This document shows positions 39,515-46,809 of a DNA stretch of 47,166 nucleotides, one piece after another. Numbering within the stretch: position 1 is the first letter of the stretch; each line of letters starts with the position of its first letter. Under the pieces are notes generated by a model that did not search any database, was not told the DNA's origin, and worked only from the letters and a program-made list of their open reading frames with translations. Position numbers and translations under genes: made by a program. The DNA is from a virus: positions 1-47,166 of the IMG/VR virus record IMGVR_UViG_3300031237_000265. One strand, 5' to 3'.

Positions 39515-40642
39515 ATGCCATTTACGAGACCGACGCTCTCGGAGCTGCGATCGCGGGTAGCGTCCGATATCACCTCAGGCCTTCCCACTGCTGATGGATT
39601 GTTACGCTTTTCCAACCTGCAGATCATCGGCAAGGCTGTAGCCGGGCTGGGCCATCTGAACTATGGGTATCTGGATTGGATCGCAAAACAAGCGGTGCCC
39701 TACACCTCATCGGGTGAGTATTTGTATGCTTGGGGCGCGCTGAAAAATGTCTATCCGAAGACCGCCTCGTTTGCTTCAGGTGCTGTCACCTTTCCTGGAA
39801 CTGTTGGTGCCGGAATAGATATCGGAACAGAGATCACCCGCAGCGACTCCGTGACGTTCACCGTGCAAGCAAGCGCTACGGTAGGCGTTGGTGAGATGGT
39901 CACAGTTCAAGTAAAGGCGGATGTGGCTGGCGAACTGGGCAATACGCCGGTAGGTAGCCTGATGACTCTCGGAGTATCTATTCCCGGTATTCCATCCAGC
40001 GGGGCAGTGACGACCGTGATCACGGGCGGTGCCGAGCAGGAGGAGGACGATGCCTTCTTTCAACGCATGCTGGAGGCTTACCAAAACACACCAAACGGTG
40101 GGTCCATTACCGACTACCCGATCTGGGCCAAGGCGGTCCAGGGTGTGACACGGGCGTGGTGCGCACCGAACGGTTTCGGTACCGGAACCGTTGTGGTCTA
40201 CGTGATGTTTGATGAGGCAAACGCAGATCACCAGGGATTTCCTCAAGGTGCCAACGGTATTTCGTCCAGCGATAACAGGGTTACTTCTGGAAATCTTGCG
40301 GCCGGTGATCAGCTCGCAGTGGCCAACAGCATTTTCCCCAAACAGCCGGTCACGGCAATGGTGTATGCCTGCTCGCCAATCGCCGCCCCGAAAAACTTCA
40401 CGATCACTGGACTGACGGGCGCTTCGACAGCCACCCGTAACGCAGTTGCGGCAGCCATCGCAGAAGTTTTCATAGAGCAGGGGGCACCGGTGACTGATAG
40501 TTCCTTTGTGGCTCTGTCGGACATCGACTCAGCGATCGCGGCAATCGCATCGACCAAGGGGTTCGTGATCACCTCGCCCGTGGCGAACATCTCCAACGTC
40601 CTCGGCTACCTCCCCACTCTCGGCACCATTACCTATAGCTGA
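39515..40642 (+). CDS. Baseplate J-like protein (Mu gp47)
   Basis: This 375-aa protein matches the baseplate J family: PTLSELRSRVASDITSGLPT, FSNLQIIGKAVAGLGHLNYG, YAWGALKNVYPKTASFASGA, and EEDDAFFQRMLEAYQNTPNG. It builds the baseplate wedge. The start is the ATG at 39515 preceded by CTGGAG. Confidence 0.94.
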   Translation: MPFTRPTLSELRSRVASDITSGLPTADGLLRFSNLQIIGKAVAGLGHLNYGYLDWIAKQAVPYTSSGEYLYAWGALKNVYPKTASFASGAVTFPGTVGAGIDIGTEITRSDSVTFTVQASATVGVGEMVTVQVKADVAGELGNTPVGSLMTLGVSIPGIPSSGAVTTVITGGAEQEEDDAFFQRMLEAYQNTPNGGSITDYPIWAKAVQGVTRAWCAPNGFGTGTVVVYVMFDEANADHQGFPQGANGISSSDNRVTSGNLAAGDQLAVANSIFPKQPVTAMVYACSPIAAPKNFTITGLTGASTATRNAVAAAIAEVFIEQGAPVTDSSFVALSDIDSAIAAIASTKGFVITSPVANISNVLGYLPTLGTITYS

Positions 40643-40648
40643 TCTCCT

Positions 40649-41245
40649 ATGCCAAAGCCTTCGTTCACGAGCGCCGATTTCACATCCGCGCTGCTTGGGC
40701 TGCTTCCGCGCGGCCGCGTTTGGCCGAAAGAGCTCAGCAGCGTCCATGCGCAGGCCGTCTCCTGCTATGCCCCAACCTTCCAACGAATCAGTGATTCGGC
40801 CTTGGGGTTGCTGGTCGATGCGTTTCCTTCTACAGCCGTCAACCTGCTGGGTGAATGGGAGTCGACCCTTGGTTTACCGGATCCTTGCGCCGGCGTTTCG
40901 CCGACGTTTCAGGGGCGGCGCAACCAGGTGGTTGCTCGATTCACCAACACTGGCGGCCAGTCAATCCAGTTCTTCAAGGCTTTTGCGCTCGGTCTTGGTT
41001 ACACCGTGACCATCACGCAGTACGCCCCCTTTCGGTGCGGACAAAGCACCTGCGGACAACAGCTCGGAAACGAAGACTGGTTTTTTACCTGGGCCATCAA
41101 TTCTGCGCTCAACACCATCACCTACTTCCGTACTGGGCAATCAGCCATGGGCGACCCACTGGCTTCCTGGGGGAATTCGGTGCTCGAGTGCGAGCTCAGT
41201 GAAGCCAAGCCAGCGCATACCATTCTTCAATTCCATTATTCGTGA
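40649..41245 (+). CDS. DUF2313 baseplate protein (Mu gp48)
   Basis: This 198-aa protein fits DUF2313/gp48: FTSALLGLLPRGRVWPKELS, VDAFPSTAVNLLGEWESTLG, and RRNQVVARFTNTGGQSIQFF. Two cysteines in CGQSTCGQQLGNEDWFF are near the C-terminus. It is the last baseplate gene before the fibre, the usual order. Confidence 0.9.
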   Translation: MPKPSFTSADFTSALLGLLPRGRVWPKELSSVHAQAVSCYAPTFQRISDSALGLLVDAFPSTAVNLLGEWESTLGLPDPCAGVSPTFQGRRNQVVARFTNTGGQSIQFFKAFALGLGYTVTITQYAPFRCGQSTCGQQLGNEDWFFTWAINSALNTITYFRTGQSAMGDPLASWGNSVLECELSEAKPAHTILQFHYS

Positions 41246-41253
41246 GGCCCTAG

Positions 41254-42537
41254 ATGTATCAAATTGATAATTCGACAGCAGTGGCATCCATTCCCGCGAG
41301 TACTGCCGCTGGCACAGCTGGTTTTTTCACGGATGGAAACCCGGCAACGGGTGTTCCAGCAACGATCATGCCTGCCGAATACCAGAACATGTTGATGATG
41401 GAAATCATCAACGTGCTAACAGCTGCGGGCATTACTCCCTCCAAGTCAAACTTCACGCAGCTTCTTGCCGCAATCAAAGCCGTGAATCGGCAAGGCGTCA
41501 TCCTCACCGATACCGGCACCGCCAATGCTTATACGGCTGTGAACGCACCTTCGCTCACTGCGTTGCCGGCTACTGGCTACACACAGCGCATTAACATTGC
41601 GAATGCCAATACCAGTGCTTCAACATTCGCACCGGACGGGCTTGCTGCGAAGCCGGTATACGGTTTAGGCCTTCAGCCTCTTCAGGGTGGCGAGTTGCCG
41701 GCCGGTGTCGCTGTTCTGATGTACTTGGTGCAGGCTGGGGTAAACAGTGGTAATGGCGCCTGGATCATTCTTGAATCGCTCGGCGGTGCATCGCAAGTAG
41801 CCCCCGCCACCAAGAGTCTGCACGCTATGCAGCTTGGACAAGCTACCGGCAGGCTTCTTCGCACTACCGTCTACATAAAGATAGTCGGAGTTCAAAACGT
41901 ATTCGTTGATAGTGCTGGCGGAACTACAACCGGCGCCACGTCCTTTAACCCTCTATCGACTGCGACAAAGTGGCGTATGCGTGTCCTGGCAGGTGGTGGT
42001 GGTGGTGGCGGCGCTGGAGCCGCATCATCAAGCCAAGTTTCTTGCGGGACTGGTGGCGGTGGAGGTGGTTATGCTGAGGGTATCTATACGGGAGTATCAG
42101 GGTCTCAGACTGTTGCTGTGGGCTCCGGAGGGGCTGGAGGTATTGGTGCTGCCGTTGGCGCGTCAGGAGGCACCTCAAGCGTCGGCGCAATCCTATCTGC
42201 TGTGGGCGGCGGCGGTGGCAACTACGGAGTAAGCGCTGCAACATGTTTCACATCGCCAGCCCTTGGCGGAACATCTTCGGGAGGGGTTGTTAGTTCTCAG
42301 GGCGGCGGAAGCCTTTCTGCAATATCATATTTTTCAAACGGTTGCGCAGTCGCTTCTGGCGGTGGTGGCTCTGCGATGGGACCTTCTTCTGCCGGCTCTC
42401 TTACCGTGACCAGCACTGCGGGTCAGTCGGGGGGACTTGGTGGAGGCGGTGGTGGGGCGGCAGCATTCTCTTCCGGGGCAGCTAATAATGGTGGTGTAGG
42501 TGGTTCTGGTATTGTAATTATTGAGGAATACGCATAA
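41254..42537 (+). CDS. Tail fibre protein with glycine-rich tip
   Basis: This 427-aa protein has a typical fibre N-terminus (YQIDNSTAVASIPASTAAGT, then VPATIMPAEYQNMLMMEIIN) that docks to the baseplate. The C-terminal 190 residues are glycine-rich (GGGGGGGAGAASSSQ, GGGGGGYAEGIYTGVSGSQT, VAVGSGGAGGIGAAVGASGG) and end in SGIVIIEEYA. Such polyglycine sandwiches form the receptor-binding tip in some T4-like adhesins and are common in Pseudomonas phages. Host-range determinant by inference. Its stop overlaps the next start. Confidence 0.88.
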   Translation: MYQIDNSTAVASIPASTAAGTAGFFTDGNPATGVPATIMPAEYQNMLMMEIINVLTAAGITPSKSNFTQLLAAIKAVNRQGVILTDTGTANAYTAVNAPSLTALPATGYTQRINIANANTSASTFAPDGLAAKPVYGLGLQPLQGGELPAGVAVLMYLVQAGVNSGNGAWIILESLGGASQVAPATKSLHAMQLGQATGRLLRTTVYIKIVGVQNVFVDSAGGTTTGATSFNPLSTATKWRMRVLAGGGGGGGAGAASSSQVSCGTGGGGGGYAEGIYTGVSGSQTVAVGSGGAGGIGAAVGASGGTSSVGAILSAVGGGGGNYGVSAATCFTSPALGGTSSGGVVSSQGGGSLSAISYFSNGCAVASGGGGSAMGPSSAGSLTVTSTAGQSGGLGGGGGGAAAFSSGAANNGGVGGSGIVIIEEYA

Positions 42538-42992
42538 TGAAAACTTACGCGCGAGTCCAAGATGGTGTTTTTGCAGAACTCATTGAGCCTGTAGTGTACG
42601 ACACAGAAGAGGCAGAGTGGACTGCAGGTGATCCAAGCAGAGTTGGCTCTGAAGTCCCGATCGAGCAACGATTCACTGCCGAACTTGTAGCAACGATGCA
42701 TGACATCACTGGGTTGGAGCCAATGCCACAGCCGGACTGGAGGTATAACGGCTCAGTGTTTTCGCCACCGACTCCCCCTATTATCGACCTTGTGGCTGTC
42801 AACGAGGCTCATCTTCAGTCATTGTTGGATGATGCGTCGAGAGCTATGGCGCCAATTCTGGTTAGTCTACAGCTTGGCGATGCGACCGATGACGAGACGG
42901 TGGCGGCCAGGGCCTGGCAAGCATACTACCGTGAGCTGAAGGTCGTGGATGTTACCGTCCCAGAGCCTGATTGGCCTGTTGCTCCAGCATAA
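42537..42992 (+). CDS. Tail fibre assembly protein
   Basis: This 151-aa protein follows the fibre with a TAATG overlap. MKTYARVQDGVFAELIEPVV, then QPDWRYNGSVFSPPTPP, fits the tail-fibre assembly chaperones of Pseudomonas phages. The C-terminus (AARAWQAYYRELKVVDVTV) matches the usual WxxYRxxL pattern. It likely helps trimerise the fibre. Confidence 0.8.
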   Translation: MKTYARVQDGVFAELIEPVVYDTEEAEWTAGDPSRVGSEVPIEQRFTAELVATMHDITGLEPMPQPDWRYNGSVFSPPTPPIIDLVAVNEAHLQSLLDDASRAMAPILVSLQLGDATDDETVAARAWQAYYRELKVVDVTVPEPDWPVAPA

Positions 42993-43013
42993 GCCCGCTG
43001 CAAGATATCGCAC

Positions 43014-43036
43014 CCGCCATCGAGCGGTATTTTTTT
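43014..43036 (+). terminator. Weak terminator after fibre genes
   Basis: CCGC-CATCGA-GCGG followed by TATTTTTTT. The stem is only four pairs, but T7 and its position after the fibre assembly gene support it. It precedes the degenerate gene remnant. Confidence 0.5.
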
Positions 43037-43046
43037 GCCTAGATAA

Positions 43047-43162
43047 ATGTACCGCAATCGAGAAGAACCGAGATATTCGCGCACGCACGCGGTGGGCAGA
43101 AGCTCGTCGGCCTGCTCGTGTTGATCGTGGTGCTGATGGCTGGCAGCATGTCGGCCGCCTAG
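43047..43162 (+). pseudogene. Degenerate remnant of small membrane-protein gene
   Basis: After a terminator there is GCCTAGATAAA, resembling the module GCCTGGAGATAAA seen before the tube gene but lacking two bases of the ribosome site. Then IEKNRDIRAR is readable in one frame, and GQKLVGLLVLIVVLMAGSM ending in a TAG (43160-43162) in another. This looks like the start of a small membrane protein with a frameshift and a nonsense codon. The parent could have been a holin or spanin gene. Weak evidence; the rest of the gap 42993-43307 shows no gene. Confidence 0.25.
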
Positions 43163-43307
43163 TTCTGGCAGGCCGCCGCTGTCACGAATCCACCAGAGCG
43201 CGGCGTCGTGCGCCCTATCGTTTTCAACTGTGATATATTCGCCCGGCTCCGTAGCCTGTACGGACAAACACTGGAAGTTAGTCCGAAACATCAGCAGGAG
43301 TTGGGTT

Positions 43308-44690
43308 ATGCAGTCTGGGGTAATACGGCAATCTTGGTTTGTGGCGATTGGCATGCTGGCATTTGTATGTATCTTGCTTTCATCTCTTATTCCGCCTTTT
43401 ATGTCGCCAGACGAGGTGGATCACGTAAAAAGAGCGTATTGGCTGTCCCAGGGACATGTCATTCTTGACACTGAGGAAGGACAGAACTCAGGAGGGCAAG
43501 TTGATACTGGCCTGACGCAGTACATGAATTCATACTACCTAACGTTTATGAAGGACAGGAATCACAAGGTTACTGCCAGTGAAGTTGCCGAAGCTCCTTC
43601 CATGCAATGGTCCGGGCAGTCTGTATATAGCCCTGCTCCAGGGACGGGGTACTACCTGCCGCTCGCCTACGCGCCGCAAGCGGTAGCGCTGGGCTTTGGT
43701 AAACTCGCCGGTTTAAGCGTAGATACTTCATACCGCTTGGCGCGCTTGTTTTCTCTGATAGCGGCCCTCGTTATCTTGCTGGTCGCAATATCGATTTACG
43801 AGATAAACCCCTTGGCTGCTGCCTTACTTATTCTGCCGATGAGCCTATTTCAGCTGTCCTCGGCCAGTTTAGACGGTATTACTAACGCCCTGGCTGTCCT
43901 TGCAATATCGTTATTTATGAGGGTCTCCGTAGATCGGGAGGATTCTAATCGCTGGCTTGCGCCACTTCTCGGGATTACTCTATTTGTTCTTGTAACAAGT
44001 CGCGCCCATCTACTGCCCATGCTATTCCTGCCGTTCATTTGCTACGCATATAGCCGCGACAATCGGACCTTGGTCGTTGCTGCGCTTTCCGTGGTTGCCG
44101 TTTTCGGATGGCTCGCCTTGGCCGCCCACTATACCGTCGACCATCGGATGGTAACGGGCACTCCGGTTGGGCAGATAGTCAAACATTACGTATTCCACCC
44201 GTTTGATTTTTTCGGTGTTGTTTACGAAACGTTATCCAGCCCAATAATCCGGAATTTCTATTCCGTAGCATTTATCGGAAACCTTGGGTGGTTAGATACG
44301 CCTATTTTTCCTGGCGCTTACACTAAACTTTGCTGGCTTCTGCTGATCGCGCTTTTAGTATCACTAAAATTATCCAACTTCAAAGAGAATCGCTTAGCTA
44401 GACTGGCAATGGCCGGATGCGCGATTCTTTCTATTTTTATGGTGTTCTTTGCGCTGCTCGTAACTTACAACGAGTTCCCAGCGGAAACAATTCAAGGCGT
44501 ACAGGGTCGTTACTTTTTGGTTCCGGCGCTTATGATTTCCTACGCGCTAGCATTAAGCTTAAAAGAACGCTCTCAAATACGTAGGTTGGGGTGGTATCTC
44601 GTGCTTTGCGTATTTCTGACATATTCCACCTATAGCACCATGAAGCTGGTGACGTCCAAATACTACATCGTTGAGTCTGTGGCCCGATAG
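43308..44690 (+). CDS. DUF2142 membrane protein (likely conversion gene)
   Basis: This 460-aa protein has about ten transmembrane helices and fits DUF2142: LLSSLIPPFMSPDEVDHVKR near the N-terminus, where Asp/Glu/His after the first helix recall GT-C glycosyltransferases. Later helices include LFQLSSASLDGITNALAVLA. It may glycosylate or otherwise alter surface polysaccharide (inference). AGGAG precedes the ATG 43308. Base composition looks AT-richer than the neighbouring late genes, as expected for an imported gene. No virion role is apparent. Confidence 0.82.
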   Translation: MQSGVIRQSWFVAIGMLAFVCILLSSLIPPFMSPDEVDHVKRAYWLSQGHVILDTEEGQNSGGQVDTGLTQYMNSYYLTFMKDRNHKVTASEVAEAPSMQWSGQSVYSPAPGTGYYLPLAYAPQAVALGFGKLAGLSVDTSYRLARLFSLIAALVILLVAISIYEINPLAAALLILPMSLFQLSSASLDGITNALAVLAISLFMRVSVDREDSNRWLAPLLGITLFVLVTSRAHLLPMLFLPFICYAYSRDNRTLVVAALSVVAVFGWLALAAHYTVDHRMVTGTPVGQIVKHYVFHPFDFFGVVYETLSSPIIRNFYSVAFIGNLGWLDTPIFPGAYTKLCWLLLIALLVSLKLSNFKENRLARLAMAGCAILSIFMVFFALLVTYNEFPAETIQGVQGRYFLVPALMISYALALSLKERSQIRRLGWYLVLCVFLTYSTYSTMKLVTSKYYIVESVAR

Positions 44691-44738
44691 GGATACCCAA
44701 CGGGCTCATGCCGTAAATTTATCGCCGATGAATAAAAG

Positions 44739-44760
44739 CCCGCCAGGCGCGGGTTTTTTT
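44739..44760 (+). terminator. Intrinsic terminator before endolysin
   Basis: CCCGC-CAGGC-GCGGG followed by seven T residues. ACGCCTGGAG, the endolysin ribosome site, follows. Confidence 0.87.
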
Positions 44761-44776
44761 ACGCCTGGAGAAAAGC

Positions 44777-45328
44777 ATGCCCATCACCGCGCAGCAGCTG
44801 CTACAGATCCTCCCTGGCGCCGGCAAGCAAGCCGGCGTTTTTGCGTCTGCGTTGAACCTGGCCATGGAGCGGTACCAGATCAACACTCGCCTGCGAATGG
44901 CGGCGTTCATTGCCCAGGTAGGCCATGAGTCCGGCCAGTTCCGGTACGTGAAGGAGCTTGGTGGTGACCAATACCTGAGCAAGTACGACACCGGTCCGCT
45001 GGCCAAGCGGCTGGGCAATACGCCAGAGGCTGACGGTGACGGTCAAAAATACCGGGGGCGCGGCCTGATCCAGATCACTGGCCACGACAACTACCTGGCA
45101 TGCAGCAAGGCGCTGTTCGGCGACGCCCGCCTGTTGCGTACGCCTGAACTGCTGGAGCAGGCCGAGTGGGCTGCCAAGTCGGCGGCGTGGTTCTGGAATT
45201 CGCGGAACCTGAATGCTTTTGCCGATGCGGGCGACTTCGTGACCGTCACGCGGCGCATCAATGGCGGGACCAATGGCCTGGCCGAGCGCCAAGCTTTCTA
45301 CGCCGCAGCGTTGAAGGTGCTGACATGA
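44777..45328 (+). CDS. GH19 chitinase-like endolysin
   Basis: This 183-aa enzyme would cleave peptidoglycan glycan strands at the end of infection. It shows the GH19 pattern: MAAFIAQVGHESGQFRYVKE with Glu51 and Glu60, KYRGRGLIQITGHDNYLACS, and SAAWFWNSRNLNAFADAGD, ending RRINGGTNGLAERQAFY. There is no signal peptide, so release requires a holin, encoded far upstream at 20.9 kb. Start follows GGAG. Confidence 0.94.
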   Translation: MPITAQQLLQILPGAGKQAGVFASALNLAMERYQINTRLRMAAFIAQVGHESGQFRYVKELGGDQYLSKYDTGPLAKRLGNTPEADGDGQKYRGRGLIQITGHDNYLACSKALFGDARLLRTPELLEQAEWAAKSAAWFWNSRNLNAFADAGDFVTVTRRINGGTNGLAERQAFYAAALKVLT

Positions 45329-45837
45329 ACATCTGGCTCCGACTCCTTCCTTGTATCGCTGCGGTGCTGCTGGTGGCGGGTGCGTTGTTTGGCGCCTATC
45401 ACCACGGAGTGAGTGTCACCGACGCAACGTGGCAGTCGGCGTGGAGCGACCGGAACACCCTGGACGCCAAGGCCAAGGCTGCGAACGAAGCCGCTGCACG
45501 CGCCAAGGAGCAGGCCTACCAACGCTCAATTGAAAAGGCGACCCAAGATGGCCAACGAACGATCGACCAAGCAACTGCTGATGCTGCCGCTGCTCGCGCT
45601 GCTGCTGACGGCCTGCGCGGGGCAGCCGACACTCTTGCCGCTCGACTCGCAGCCAGTGAAGCCAGCGGCAATTCCTGCACTGCCGCCACAAGCAAGGCAG
45701 CTTCCCGCGCCGCAATGGTGCTTGCCGACGTGCTCAAGCGCGCTGACCAGCGAGCGGGTGAATTGGCTGAAGCTGCTGACCAAGCCAGAGTCCGCGGAGT
45801 GACTTGCGAGCATGCATATGAAGTGCTCACAAGGTGA
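45325..45837 (+). CDS. Rz-like i-spanin (DUF2514)
   Basis: This 170-aa protein has an N-terminal membrane helix (IWLRLLPCIAAVLLVAGALF) and a long Ala-rich coiled coil (AKAKAANEAAARAKEQAYQR), fitting DUF2514 spanins that link inner and outer membranes. It overlaps the endolysin stop (ATGA). An Rz1 gene is nested inside it. Role: fusing the membranes at lysis. Confidence 0.88.
   Translation: MNIWLRLLPCIAAVLLVAGALFGAYHHGVSVTDATWQSAWSDRNTLDAKAKAANEAAARAKEQAYQRSIEKATQDGQRTIDQATADAAAARAAADGLRGAADTLAARLAASEASGNSCTAATSKAASRAAMVLADVLKRADQRAGELAEAADQARVRGVTCEHAYEVLTR
45548..45802 (+). CDS. Nested Rz1-like o-spanin lipoprotein
   Basis: This 84-aa frame lies wholly inside the Rz gene in the +1 frame. 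MANERSTKQLLMLPLLALLL then TAC forms a lipoprotein signal (lipobox LLTAC). The mature part is proline-rich (PVKPAAIPALPPQARQLPAP), typical of Rz1. The nested Rz/Rz1 layout is classical. CCAAG precedes the ATG. Confidence 0.85.
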   Translation: MANERSTKQLLMLPLLALLLTACAGQPTLLPLDSQPVKPAAIPALPPQARQLPAPQWCLPTCSSALTSERVNWLKLLTKPESAE

Positions 45838-45921
45838 ATGTCCTGCGATAGAGATGTGCCGGAAGGGCTGGACAGATTGAAGGTGGTGTACTACGTTCTT
45901 GCGGAACAATATGGATGTTGA
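45838..45921 (+). CDS. Possible 27-aa peptide
   Basis: An ATG directly after the Rz stop opens a 27-codon frame (MSCDRDVPEGLDRLKVVYYV, then LAEQYGC). Its stop overlaps the ribosome site of the next gene (TTGAGGG). AAGG lies only three bases upstream. It may be a small coupled gene or chance. Confidence 0.28.
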   Translation: MSCDRDVPEGLDRLKVVYYVLAEQYGC

Positions 45922-45929
45922 GGGCGCAC

Positions 45930-46787
45930 ATGAAGAATAATATTTGTCCTGTATGTAGTGGTTTTCTTGTTCGGGGAGTTCAAGCGTGGCACTTCAAGTG
46001 CAATGCTTGTTTTTACGAAAAAGGTAATCTCCAACCGACAATTAATGAGTCGTCATCGCACGAGCTTATTGATGAAGCCGATAGAGAAACCGGGCTTCGC
46101 GAAATTCGCATGAATAATTTCAGAAAATTGCTCGGCGTTATATCTTCACTTAAACCAGGTGGTGGAACTCTAGTAGATGTTGGTTGTGCTCATGGCTGGT
46201 TTGTAGAAACAGCTATGACAAAATTTGAAGTGCTTGGAATTGAACCAGATAAGGCAGTATTCAAGTCGACCGCCGCAAAAGGTCTTCCAGTTCGCGAAGG
46301 CTACTTTCCTGGCGTGCTGAAAACCGCTGAAACTTTCGACGTTATCGTGTTCAATGATGTTATCGAACACATACCGAGCATCGACGATGTGCTTATGGCG
46401 TGCCATGAACGACTGAATGAAGGCGGACTGCTCGTCTTGAATTTGCCGAGCAGTGACGGAATTTTCTACAAGCTCTCAAGGCTTTTCGGTCGGATAGGTA
46501 AGTTCGGTTTTTTCGAAAGACTTTGGCAAAAGGATCTGCCCTCACCACACGTCCACTATTTCAACACCAAGAACCTTTCGGGCTTGTTGAAAAAAACTAA
46601 TTTTGTCACGGTTAAGTCAGGCACTCTCCCGACGTTGGGGCTGGCAGGCTTGTATACCAGAATCTCCTACACTGGGAAGCTTGGCACTGTCTCGAAGGCC
46701 TTGATCTATTGCGTGATCGCCTCGGCTCTGCCGATTTTGCGTCTACTTCCGAGCGACATCGTTTACGTTGTCGCAAGGAAGGGGTAG
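45930..46787 (+). CDS. SAM-dependent methyltransferase with zinc ribbon
   Basis: This 285-aa protein has an N-terminal zinc ribbon (CPVCSGFLVRG...FKCNACFYEKG). A class I methyltransferase fold follows: motif I TLVDVGCAHGWFVETAM (about 81-97), VLGIEPD, DVIVFNDVIEHI and LNEGGLLVLNLPSS. It resembles methyltransferases acting on polysaccharide or small molecules rather than DNA. The AT-rich composition and position after lysis genes suggest a lysogenic-conversion gene. GAGGG precedes the ATG 45930. Confidence 0.85.
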   Translation: MKNNICPVCSGFLVRGVQAWHFKCNACFYEKGNLQPTINESSSHELIDEADRETGLREIRMNNFRKLLGVISSLKPGGGTLVDVGCAHGWFVETAMTKFEVLGIEPDKAVFKSTAAKGLPVREGYFPGVLKTAETFDVIVFNDVIEHIPSIDDVLMACHERLNEGGLLVLNLPSSDGIFYKLSRLFGRIGKFGFFERLWQKDLPSPHVHYFNTKNLSGLLKKTNFVTVKSGTLPTLGLAGLYTRISYTGKLGTVSKALIYCVIASALPILRLLPSDIVYVVARKG

Positions 46788-46809
46788 TACTCCCGCCCGT
46801 CGGTAACAG

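Noticed and set aside
43208-43468. An 86-codon plus-strand frame overlapping the DUF2142 start.
   Set aside because: It runs into the well-supported membrane protein in another frame and has no ribosome site.
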